A stretch of DNA of 64,000 bases from CBDCYH01 sp965224105 (lineage in GTDB: Bacteria > Bacteroidota > Rhodothermia > Rhodothermales > JABDKH01): NCBI GenBank assembly GCA_965224105.1, contig CBDCYH010000001.1:1054001-1118000 (forward strand), in the 5' to 3' direction. Below, piece after piece: positions 17,069-24,811 of the stretch. The notes beneath the pieces are model-generated. The model was not told the origin of the DNA. It saw only the letters and a program-made list of their open reading frames with translations, and ran no database searches. Each line of letters starts with the position of its first letter. The stretch's first letter is position 1. The position numbers and the translations under genes were made by a program.

Positions 17069-17121
17069 AAACCAAACTGACGCAAACTATATTCATGCGC
17101 ACCATTACTGCAGCAATTTGA
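17065..17121 (+). CDS. 18-codon mini-ORF bridging the MFS and binding-protein genes
   Basis: The short frame MKTKLTQTIFMRTITAAI starts at the ATG that overlaps the MFS stop (ATGA at 17065-17068). It ends at a TGA that overlaps a TTG (TTGA at 17118-17121), and that TTG begins a perfect lipoprotein signal peptide for the binding protein. It could be a translational relay that keeps ribosomes moving from the MFS gene to the TTG start. It could also be the remnant of a longer n-region left by a one-base frameshift. I cannot tell these apart from one sequence. Confidence 0.4.
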   Translation: MKTKLTQTIFMRTITAAI

Positions 17122-18422
17122 GAATCCCTTCCCTCATCCTGATTGTTTCGCTTACACTTGCTGCGGTCTCCTGCACCGGTGAAAGTGGCTACGCACCCGA
17201 CGGTCGAAAACAGGTAAGAGTGTTCCTTCTCTTGCTCAGTACAAAGCAGGTTGAGTTTTTTGACAAGGTCGCTACAGAATTCGAGGAAGCGAATCCAGGT
17301 ACCGATATCGTGATTGAGCAATTCCCGGGCTCATCGCTGAAAGACTACGAGATCAAGATCCGACTCCGCTACGCAAGTGGTAAGGCTCCTGATATCTGGA
17401 GCTATCGCGAGAACGAGTTGGCGCAATTTGTCGACCTTGGTTTGCTGGATCCTGCCCCGGACTACATCAAGGCCATAGTCGACAGTAACAGTGTAAACGA
17501 TCTGGTAAGAACTGCGTCGTATTTTAACGATACGTGCTACGGGTTAACGTGGGCTGCAGGCTGGCAGGCTCTCTATTACAACAAAGCAATGTTCCGGGAA
17601 GCCGGGTTGGATCCAGATCGGCCGCCAACCAATTGGGACGAGCTGCTGGACTACGCCGACAGGCTTACCGTCCGAGATGCAGATGGAAAAATTCAAAGGG
17701 CCGGCTTGTCGCTGCGTAAGACCGGCTTCAAGCCCGGCACCGGAGAAAAATGGCTAACGTTTTTCTACTCTGCCGGTGGCGTTCCTTTCGATACAAACGG
17801 TCGGAAAATCCTTATCGACTCCGAAGCGGGCCGCGCTGTTTTTGATTTGTATGGTGCTGTACTCGACAACAAGATCGACGGCGTCGATGTCGAGGGCGAC
17901 CAGCGAGGTTTCGGGCAAGGTCGTGTGGCAATGTTCATCAGAGAATTGCATATCGTGGACTGGCTCGAGACCAATTATCCCGACATTGAGTTCGGTGTTG
18001 CGCCGATTCCACCCAAAGATTCCACCCTTGCGTCATACTCTTCGGGAGGTGCATACCCTATGGTTGTTAGCAGCACCTCGGCGCATCCGGAAATTGCGTG
18101 GCGATTCCTTGAGTTCATCAGCCAACATGAGCGATATGCTGAGTACATCCAAATAACACAGGACTTACCGGTAATGAAGAGCGTCGCGAACCTTCCCGAG
18201 TTCAAAAACAATCCATACACATCTGTTTTTCTGAATCAACCCGTCTATCCCCCACCGAAATTCGCACACGACAGATATTCCCTCGAGAAGATTGGCGAGT
18301 ACGTTGAGAGGTTTTGTTATGGTTACATCAGCGGGGATGAGGCAGTGCAGAGGGCTTCGGAAGAAATCAATGACCTTTTGGAAGTGGGCTACGAACGATC
18401 TTCACGGGCTAGCGACGATTGA
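17118..18422 (+). CDS. ABC sugar-binding lipoprotein, module copy 1
   Basis: This is an extracytoplasmic solute-binding protein of the family that carries oligosaccharides to MalF/MalG-type permeases. From the TTG at 17118 it reads MRIPSLILIVSLTLAAVSC, a lipoprotein signal of 18 residues with the lipid Cys at 19. Family blocks include FEEANPGTDIVIEQFPGSSLKDYE, YYNKAMFREAGLDPDRPPTNWDEL and a GFGQGRVAMFIRE segment. The frame stays open upstream to 16926, but the earlier ATGs lie inside the MFS gene and would give an overlong n-region. It is a clear paralogue of the protein at 58827-60104, sharing FPGSSLKD, LSLRKTGFKPG and ERFCYG. No ABC permease or ATPase is adjacent. Confidence 0.85.
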   Translation: MRIPSLILIVSLTLAAVSCTGESGYAPDGRKQVRVFLLLLSTKQVEFFDKVATEFEEANPGTDIVIEQFPGSSLKDYEIKIRLRYASGKAPDIWSYRENELAQFVDLGLLDPAPDYIKAIVDSNSVNDLVRTASYFNDTCYGLTWAAGWQALYYNKAMFREAGLDPDRPPTNWDELLDYADRLTVRDADGKIQRAGLSLRKTGFKPGTGEKWLTFFYSAGGVPFDTNGRKILIDSEAGRAVFDLYGAVLDNKIDGVDVEGDQRGFGQGRVAMFIRELHIVDWLETNYPDIEFGVAPIPPKDSTLASYSSGGAYPMVVSSTSAHPEIAWRFLEFISQHERYAEYIQITQDLPVMKSVANLPEFKNNPYTSVFLNQPVYPPPKFAHDRYSLEKIGEYVERFCYGYISGDEAVQRASEEINDLLEVGYERSSRASDD

Positions 18423-19318
18423 AAGTTTACGCAGCAGTTCTTGAAACTCGCGGCTATATCGTTGGCGACAGCAATGTGAACAGCGGGTTGCACATCTGGG
18501 AGGCGGGCGAGTGGGCTCAACTCGGCTGGCCAAACATCCGTTGCTTCGGCGTTAGTGTACAGGACAACGACATCTTGATGGCAGCTGGGAATGGCGTGCT
18601 ACACTCGGCTAACGATGGGCACACCTGGAAAATCACAACCGGATGGGAAATCACAGAAGTACTTGACATCGCCCGCTCTCCAGCTGATCCTTCGGTCGTT
18701 ATAGCGGCGACTGCGCACGGGCTGTGGCGCTCGTCCGACAAACTCCGATCGTGGCACAGGTTGACTCGAGAAGCAGAGCAGGTCTTTGCACAAACAGTCG
18801 TTTACTCGCAAGTGAATAACGACCTGGTGGTTGCAGGCACCGAACGCGGAGTCCTAATCTCAGAAAACGGTGGAAGGACTTTTGAAAGAGTCCCCGGCCA
18901 CTTTGAAAATGGATTCGCTATCCGGCAGATAGTTGAAGACGGACTGATGCGCGGTCGATTTTGGGCCGCTACTGAGCGCGAAGGTCTGGTAGTATCATCG
19001 CATTTCGGTCGAAGCTGGACACAAGCCGTTGAAGCCACCGGACCGCTCTACGCGATAGCAGCGGATGAGCAAAGAATTGCTGCCTGCGGTTTTCATTGCG
19101 GCCCAATCGTGACAACCGACAACGGCTCGACCTGGCAACATTATCCGTTTCCAGATCCGACCACGTCTGGTCACGCATTGCTTTTCTCTACAACCGATAC
19201 CTCAAAGCTGTGGGTGGGGACAACCGAGGACGGAGTCCTGATCCTTAACCTGCAAACCGGAGACTGGACACCGGCTGGACTCGGAGAATCAACAATCCGA
19301 GGTCTCTATGCTGGGTAA
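18419..19318 (+). CDS. Asp-box beta-propeller protein without signal peptide, module copy 1
   Basis: This 299-residue propeller has five Asp-box-like repeats: SANDGHTWK, SSDKLRSWH, SENGGRTFE, SSHFGRSWT and TTDNGSTWQ. It is homologous to the secreted propeller at 55905-56933: both open with YA(A/G)xxxxxGY(I/V)VG, and both have a (L/A)ACGNGVL or AAGNGVL blade followed by WKI(T/V)TGW. No signal peptide is present, so this copy is cytoplasmic unless it leaves the cell by another route. It starts at a TTG that overlaps the stop of the binding-protein gene (TTGA) and is followed by the lyase-like protein with an 11-base overlap. The function is not known; it may be a glycan-binding or lyase component. 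Confidence 0.75.
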   Translation: MKVYAAVLETRGYIVGDSNVNSGLHIWEAGEWAQLGWPNIRCFGVSVQDNDILMAAGNGVLHSANDGHTWKITTGWEITEVLDIARSPADPSVVIAATAHGLWRSSDKLRSWHRLTREAEQVFAQTVVYSQVNNDLVVAGTERGVLISENGGRTFERVPGHFENGFAIRQIVEDGLMRGRFWAATEREGLVVSSHFGRSWTQAVEATGPLYAIAADEQRIAACGFHCGPIVTTDNGSTWQHYPFPDPTTSGHALLFSTTDTSKLWVGTTEDGVLILNLQTGDWTPAGLGESTIRGLYAG

Positions 19319-21089
19319 TGGCCAAAACGCTGATCTTCCCCCCGGCACATACGCAAGCCGACGGGATGCAGTGATAGATTATTTTGCGAACCGAGACACC
19401 GACCCGTATTACGACCGCGTGGGTTTGATCGAGATTGCCTGCAAGATCTACCGCGAGCACGAACCCGAATCCTATCTACCGCGCCTGGAAGAAATCCTTG
19501 CTGATCCGCACGGTGATATGTTCTGGATGATCCCCGTTACGCTTGTCAGACTTGTTGGCGAGACGGCTTTGCCAGATCACATCCGGAAAAAATTTCAAGA
19601 GAGTTGGGCCGAGTACACACCATACCGCGGTGATACGGAAAACCATTGGCTCATGTACTACGTGTCTATCTACCTAATGGCACAAACGTACCGGCAGGTT
19701 GAGTCTTCAAAGTGGTTTAACGGAAAGTCCACCTTGGACAATTTTGAGGAGGCGTCGACCTACCTCAATCATTGGTTTGCCAAGGTCGTGGATCGTGGAC
19801 TCAGTGAGTTTGACTCGCCCCATTACCTTCCGTTCTACGTTGCGCCACTAGCACTAATGTATGGGCACAGCAAGTCGGCCAAAGATCGGGCAAACGCAAA
19901 AAATCTCCTTGACTTGTTGATCGCTGACTTTGCTGCGGAATCACTTAACGGCATTTATGTGGGTGCACATTCTCGAGTTTACCCAGGTCCGTTGTTGGAA
20001 AGATGGAAAAACGGAAGCACATCGCTGGCATCGCTCCTTTTCGGCAATTGTCCGTTCAGCCCAAACGGAATGAACATAGTTCTCAACCGCGTAGGTTACC
20101 GACCGCATGGAACTGCCGCAATTGTTGCCTTGTCGGGTTACGAACCGGACGAGATCCTCCACGCGATCGCAACAGATCGTAGCGAAGAATACACCCACCT
20201 CGAGCGGAAAAGATCAAGGACTAGAATTCGGAGACACTTACCTCGCGACGTCGACGTCTGCAAAACAACCTTTGTGTGCGCGGATTATGCCCTCGGATCG
20301 ATAGACGGCGACCTGGTTCAACCCATACAGCAGCACAGTTGGGAAGTACAGTGGGTGACTGATGATCCACAGGAGGGATTCAACATTATTTTTTCACTTC
20401 ATCCCTATTGGTCTGAAGATGAAATGGCCACCTTCTTCCCGGAAGAACCCCGCCTGCTTGTTGAGCGCGTGCTGAATTCAGAAAAACCAACCTACACCTC
20501 CGAGGATAAGTGGACTGGCGGATCGCCGTATGAGAAGATTTTTCAGTCTGATGCTGCGTTAATTGTACTCTACGAAATTCCCGAGGACATCGCCTACCAA
20601 CATGTGGATGCGTACTTCCCAGGAACGCTATCTAAATTCGTGATAGATGAAAGCGGCTGGATAGTGTGTCTCGGAGGTCGATGTCTCACCGGTTATTATC
20701 CGTTGGCTGACTACAGCCTGACAACCGAAGAAAACGGCGACCGCCGATTGCGAAGCTCACACGGAACTAACGGAGCAGTGGTCCAAACTGCACGACTCCG
20801 GGAATTTGGAACGGTAGATTCCTTCATTACCCACCTGAGATCACACGTACCAACATTGGGAGGGTCCGGAGAGGTTACGTATACCAGCTGCGACGGCACA
20901 AGAATGGTAGCATCATTTGCTGGACCTTTCATCTTGAACGGAGTTGAGATAGACTACTCAACCTGGCCTCTGTTTGAGAGCAAGTTCATCACATGCAATC
21001 ATCAAAACGAAATTACACTCCACGGCGGCGGTCAAAGTCGACGGCTGGTTTTCGATCTGGTTGGAAGATCCACCGCATCTGACACATGA
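19308..21089 (+). CDS. Unassigned lyase-like alpha/alpha-barrel plus beta-sandwich protein, module copy 1 (cytoplasmic)
   Basis: The 593-residue protein is a paralogue of the secreted protein at 54091-55905 but lacks a signal peptide. The first half is helix-rich, with the conserved blocks YRGDTENHW (107-114), FNGKS and E(F/Y)DSPxYL, then DFAxESLNG with an R(V/I)YP segment. The second half is beta-rich, with YALGS, QPIQQH(S/T)WE(V/L)QW, KWTGGS and SGWI. This arrangement is typical of polysaccharide lyases and heparinase-like enzymes with an alpha/alpha toroid and a beta sheet domain, and the conserved His, Tyr, Asp and Glu could serve catalysis. I do not recognise a named family. The gene overlaps the propeller gene by 11 bases and the GH42-like gene by four (ATGA). 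Confidence 0.7.
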   Translation: MLGNGQNADLPPGTYASRRDAVIDYFANRDTDPYYDRVGLIEIACKIYREHEPESYLPRLEEILADPHGDMFWMIPVTLVRLVGETALPDHIRKKFQESWAEYTPYRGDTENHWLMYYVSIYLMAQTYRQVESSKWFNGKSTLDNFEEASTYLNHWFAKVVDRGLSEFDSPHYLPFYVAPLALMYGHSKSAKDRANAKNLLDLLIADFAAESLNGIYVGAHSRVYPGPLLERWKNGSTSLASLLFGNCPFSPNGMNIVLNRVGYRPHGTAAIVALSGYEPDEILHAIATDRSEEYTHLERKRSRTRIRRHLPRDVDVCKTTFVCADYALGSIDGDLVQPIQQHSWEVQWVTDDPQEGFNIIFSLHPYWSEDEMATFFPEEPRLLVERVLNSEKPTYTSEDKWTGGSPYEKIFQSDAALIVLYEIPEDIAYQHVDAYFPGTLSKFVIDESGWIVCLGGRCLTGYYPLADYSLTTEENGDRRLRSSHGTNGAVVQTARLREFGTVDSFITHLRSHVPTLGGSGEVTYTSCDGTRMVASFAGPFILNGVEIDYSTWPLFESKFITCNHQNEITLHGGGQSRRLVFDLVGRSTASDT

Positions 21090-23302
21090 TTGACGTCGAA
21101 AAACTCCTCCGCGACGAATCGCCCTGCCACGCCAAAGTTCTAGTACGCAAGGGGACTCCGCGATTGATTGTAAACAATCAGGAAATCGCGCCGCTAGCCG
21201 GTTGGAGCTGGGGGCTTATTGATGCGGCGTCTATTTATCGCGATGCGGGCATACAAATACTACACCCCATCCTGGGCCTCAACTCGGTTTGGAATGAAGA
21301 CCGCTCGATAGACTTTGGATCGTTTGACAAGTTGTTCGAATCGCTTATCAGGAATCATCCGAAAGCTCTCCTTCTCCCCCGCGTATTGTTAGAGGTTCCA
21401 GATTGGTGGGAAGACAAACACACCGAAGACTTGATTGGGATCTCGCTCCCGCACAAGACGGGCAATATTCAGTACGGAACGTTTCGGCTTAGCGACGAGG
21501 GAGGAATGCGATGGACAAATCCGTCTCGGTCCCCTTCGCTTGCATCGCACCGATACCTGGCCGACATAAGTCACGTCTATGCTGCCTTTCTCGAATACTA
21601 CGAGTCCTCGCCGTTTGCCTCCAGGATAGTCGGATACCAGATTGGCGGCGGTATTTACGGAGAATGGCATTACGCGCTAGCCGAATTCATGCCGGACAAC
21701 AGCACGCCTGCGAGTGAGATGCTTGGCAGAATACCCAGTCTGGAGGACCGTCTCACAACGCGCCATGGACTGCTGCGCGATCCGGAACAAGAATCAGATA
21801 CAATCTCCTACTATCGACGATTCCACCGGGAGCTAATAGCGCCAACGATTCTCCGGTTCGCAAGACTCACAAAAAGTATCACGAATGGTCGTGTTCTCTG
21901 CGGATGCTTCTACGGATACCTTCTGGAAAACGTTTGGGTTCAGGAAGGTGGACATCTAGCACCTGCGCAAATCCTGAATGCTCCAGAGATTGACTTCTTC
22001 GCCAGTCCCTACACGTATCAAACAACCAACCTCAAGAACGAGCCGTGGTGGATGCACGACGTGGTTGACGGCGCAGGAAATTTCCTTGGTCGGGCGCGCG
22101 GAGTGGCGGGCGACGGCGGCTATCGCGTGTTGCTGGAGTCATTGCGCCGACATGGCAAACTGTTTTTCGTGGAGGCAGATGCAGGAACGTTTCTCGCCTC
22201 TCCACCCGGGGACGAATCAGGCGAAAATGCGGATATCGACAAATTACTTACGAATATCGGTGGGGTTGGCAGCCAAACGCAGGCAGGTACCATTCGCGTA
22301 CTCTCCCGGGACCTTGGAAGGATGTGGGCGGGTGGATCTGGAGGGTGGATGTTCGACTTCGGAGCCGCCACGAGTATCAAGAAGTCGTGGTACGATCATG
22401 ACTCGATTAGAAAACTGTTTCACGAATTCGCGCAGTTGTTCGAACACCGGTCTGAGATGGACCTGACTCCGTGCGCAGAGATCGCAGCTGTTTACGATAC
22501 AGAATCCTTCTTCTACACCCGACATTGGCGGGCCGAGAAACCACTCGACGAAACGGGCTCATTTGACTTTTTCATGCGATGGTTCCTGGACAGTCAGGCG
22601 CGTGCCCTGCACAGGCTTGGAGCACCAGTGGACTACCTATACAGGTTTGACCTTCGCCCCGAGGATTTCAAACGCTACAAGCTGATCTTCATGGTCAACA
22701 ATTTTGTAATGGATCCGCAGGAGGTGCAATACCTAAAAGATTGCTTGCCAAACTCGGGTACGACGGTCGTATGGGTGTACGCACCCGCCTATTTGCAACC
22801 GGAAAAAATCAATCTGCGGCAAATGGCCGGTCTCACTGGATTCCAATTCGATGTGCTCACGTCACCGGGACCTATGATGATCAACCAATCAGTGACCCAA
22901 GCGATTGGGGCGTTTGGGGTTGATCAAATGGAGCATCCACGCTTTGTTATTCGAAATGCCTCCGAGGTCCTGGGCACGTGGATCGACGACAGTGGGCCGG
23001 CATTTGGAAAGAGAGAACATCAGGATGGCTGGACGTCGATTTATTGCGGGACGGCACCCATGCCGGCTTCTTTGCTGAGAGAGCTTGCCGGTGGAGCAGG
23101 TGCACAGTTATGGAGTTCAGCGCACGACATTGTTGTCGCCACCCGCGACACCGCAATGGTCGTGGCGACATCCAGCGGTCCACGTACGCTTAATTTCGGG
23201 AAAGAGGTAAGGGATGTGCGGGACCCGAGTCGTTCTTTCACACGCACCACAGTTGAAGTAACGGAAGGGGATGTAATGCTATTTGCTAGCGCAGAGCTCT
23301 AG
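21086..23302 (+). CDS. GH42-like TIM-barrel glycosidase
   Basis: The 738-residue protein has an N-terminal TIM barrel of the clan-A type with a GH42/beta-galactosidase-like layout. The acid/base candidate lies in GGIYGEWHY (E193) and the nucleophile candidate in KLFFVEADAG (E363). A second domain, with segments such as YKLIFMVNNFVMDPQEVQYLK and GTTVVWVYAPAYLQP, resembles the GH42 trimerisation domain. A small C-terminal beta part ends in EVTEGDVMLFASAEL. No signal peptide is seen. It is the last gene of the plus-strand run, starts in an ATGA overlap with the lyase-like gene and probably trims the imported oligosaccharide. Its stop codon shares CTAG with the converging dehydrogenase gene. Confidence 0.78.
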   Translation: MIDVEKLLRDESPCHAKVLVRKGTPRLIVNNQEIAPLAGWSWGLIDAASIYRDAGIQILHPILGLNSVWNEDRSIDFGSFDKLFESLIRNHPKALLLPRVLLEVPDWWEDKHTEDLIGISLPHKTGNIQYGTFRLSDEGGMRWTNPSRSPSLASHRYLADISHVYAAFLEYYESSPFASRIVGYQIGGGIYGEWHYALAEFMPDNSTPASEMLGRIPSLEDRLTTRHGLLRDPEQESDTISYYRRFHRELIAPTILRFARLTKSITNGRVLCGCFYGYLLENVWVQEGGHLAPAQILNAPEIDFFASPYTYQTTNLKNEPWWMHDVVDGAGNFLGRARGVAGDGGYRVLLESLRRHGKLFFVEADAGTFLASPPGDESGENADIDKLLTNIGGVGSQTQAGTIRVLSRDLGRMWAGGSGGWMFDFGAATSIKKSWYDHDSIRKLFHEFAQLFEHRSEMDLTPCAEIAAVYDTESFFYTRHWRAEKPLDETGSFDFFMRWFLDSQARALHRLGAPVDYLYRFDLRPEDFKRYKLIFMVNNFVMDPQEVQYLKDCLPNSGTTVVWVYAPAYLQPEKINLRQMAGLTGFQFDVLTSPGPMMINQSVTQAIGAFGVDQMEHPRFVIRNASEVLGTWIDDSGPAFGKREHQDGWTSIYCGTAPMPASLLRELAGGAGAQLWSSAHDIVVATRDTAMVVATSSGPRTLNFGKEVRDVRDPSRSFTRTTVEVTEGDVMLFASAEL

Positions 23303-24270
23303 CTGACAACCTCATGCGGCATCGGCTCATCTAGTAGCCCGCAAATCAGATTGTGTGCCGCAATGGATGCCATTCCATTGCGAGCAGATACAGTCGCGCT
23401 TCCAATATGAGGCAAGACGATGCAGTTTGGCAGGGCCAGGAGGGGATCGGTGAAGTCCGGCGGTTCTGGCTCGGTGACATCCAGACCAGCTGCGAAGATC
23501 ATCCCCGTTCGCAAGGCATGATGCAGGTCAGCGTGAACCTGCACACCTCCCCGGGAGGTGTTGACGAAAACCGCCGTCGACTTCATCCTTTGAAACGCAT
23601 CGGCGTTGAACATCCCCACCGTTTCAGAATTCAGGTCCGTGTGAACGGAAACAAAGTCGGACTCCGCCAACAGCGTCTTCAGATCTACCCTCTTTGCGCC
23701 AAGTTTTTCGTCTGCCAAAGGCTTAGGGGTTCTGGAGCAGTAGAGGATGTCCATCTTCCAGCCGCGGTGCAGGCGCAACGCGGTAGCGAACCCGATCCTG
23801 CCCATCCCAACGATCCCAACTGTTTTGCCTGTCAGGTCCTGCCCGATGAATCGCATAGGCTCCCAGTTAACCCATTCCTCTTTTTTGACATTTTCCATGC
23901 CCTCGCGAATGCACCGCGCTGCGGCAAGCAACAGGGTAACGGCCAGGTCCGCTGTGGCTTCTGTTAGCACACCCGGTGTATTGCCTACGCGGATTCCTCG
24001 CGACCGAGCTTCATCAATATCGATGTTATTGTAGCCCACCGCCATATTCGACACCACCTTCAGCTGCGGACCGGCTGCATCAAAGACGCTGGCATCGATA
24101 GTATCTGTTAGCAACGAAAGTAACCCATCACAACCGCGCACCGCATGCAGCAACTCATCCCGCGTTGGCGGCAGTGATCCATGCCAGACCTCGGCATCAC
24201 ACGACTGCTGGACGAGGTGCAGCCCGGCATCGGGTATTCGTCGTGCGACAAATACTTTCGGCTTCGTCAT
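23299..24270 (-). CDS. D-2-hydroxyacid dehydrogenase (glyoxylate/hydroxypyruvate reductase-like)
   Basis: This 323-residue NAD(P)-dependent enzyme interconverts 2-keto acids and D-2-hydroxy acids. The Rossmann loop is TVGIVGMGRIG. The catalytic Arg lies in NTSRGGVQVH, the Glu in DVTEPEPPDF and the His in LPHIGSAT. The order and spacing fit glyoxylate reductase/GRHPR-type members. The sequence ATADLAVTLLLAAARCIREG is the usual helix before the nucleotide domain. It follows the small lipoprotein gene after only two bases. In this setting it may remove glyoxylate, hydroxypyruvate or a sugar-derived keto acid, but the substrate is not visible. Confidence 0.92.
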   Translation of the reverse strand: MTKPKVFVARRIPDAGLHLVQQSCDAEVWHGSLPPTRDELLHAVRGCDGLLSLLTDTIDASVFDAAGPQLKVVSNMAVGYNNIDIDEARSRGIRVGNTPGVLTEATADLAVTLLLAAARCIREGMENVKKEEWVNWEPMRFIGQDLTGKTVGIVGMGRIGFATALRLHRGWKMDILYCSRTPKPLADEKLGAKRVDLKTLLAESDFVSVHTDLNSETVGMFNADAFQRMKSTAVFVNTSRGGVQVHADLHHALRTGMIFAAGLDVTEPEPPDFTDPLLALPNCIVLPHIGSATVSARNGMASIAAHNLICGLLDEPMPHEVVS

Positions 24271-24272
24271 TC

Positions 24273-24722
24273 CTACCGCACCCTGATGTCCAGTACCTCA
24301 AACAAACGAGAGACCTCATCAGGTAATTCTTCATCACCGTTTTCGTTTTGCGGCGGAAGGTTTGAAAATTCGCGGGCGTTTCCGTTGACAGCATATGCCT
24401 CACCTGGGACGTCCATACCGTCCGTCATGAACCACAATCCCCGACCATGGCCCTGTTCGCCGCCGACAATGTACGCCGCGATGTAGTGCGCAAAATCGTG
24501 GTCATCCGCCCGGACCGCGTAACCATTGGACACGGTTAGGCCGTCCTCCATCGAGTCTCTAATGATTCCCATTTGCGTTGTACTTGCAACAGTTACAACA
24601 TGACCCTCGGAAAAATCGAACGCTGATGCATCATGCTCGTCACCCCGAGAAGATTCTGTACAACCTGGTGTTGCTAATAATGCGCATGCAAGCGCGAGTT
24701 GTGCCAGACGACTTTGGCGCAT
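24273..24722 (-). CDS. Small lipoprotein of unknown function
   Basis: The 149-residue product has a lipoprotein signal peptide ending in LLATPGC with the Cys at about residue 21. The mature part is acidic and contains DDHDFAHYIAAYIVGGEQGHGRGLWFMTDG, a stretch of alternating hydrophobic and Gly residues typical of a small beta protein. I do not recognise a family. It is first in a two-gene unit with the hydroxyacid dehydrogenase and is divergent from the alginate-lyase-family gene. It may be a periplasmic binding or accessory factor. Confidence 0.7.
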   Translation of the reverse strand: MRQSRLAQLALACALLATPGCTESSRGDEHDASAFDFSEGHVVTVASTTQMGIIRDSMEDGLTVSNGYAVRADDHDFAHYIAAYIVGGEQGHGRGLWFMTDGMDVPGEAYAVNGNAREFSNLPPQNENGDEELPDEVSRLFEVLDIRVR

Positions 24723-24746
24723 GGAATAATTCTAAGCCTACTTGAA

Positions 24747-24775
24747 GGTATATTATGATAATCAATTGCTAGCAA
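24747..24775 (-). promoter_or_regulatory. Possible sigma-70-like promoter for the lipoprotein gene
   Basis: Reading leftward, TTGCTA (24775-24770) and TATACC (24752-24747) are separated by exactly 17 bases, upstream of the start at 24722. Each box matches four of six consensus positions. The stretch 24723-24811 is AT-rich and holds no other feature. Confidence 0.3.
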
Positions 24776-24811
24776 AACAAGGCATCCCCTCAAGTTCATA
24801 TCTGGACCAAC

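Noticed and set aside
16926..17117. N-terminal extension of the binding protein inside the MFS gene
   Set aside because: It would place some 64 residues, most of them antithetical to an n-region, in front of a clear lipoprotein signal; the TTG at 17118 fits far better.
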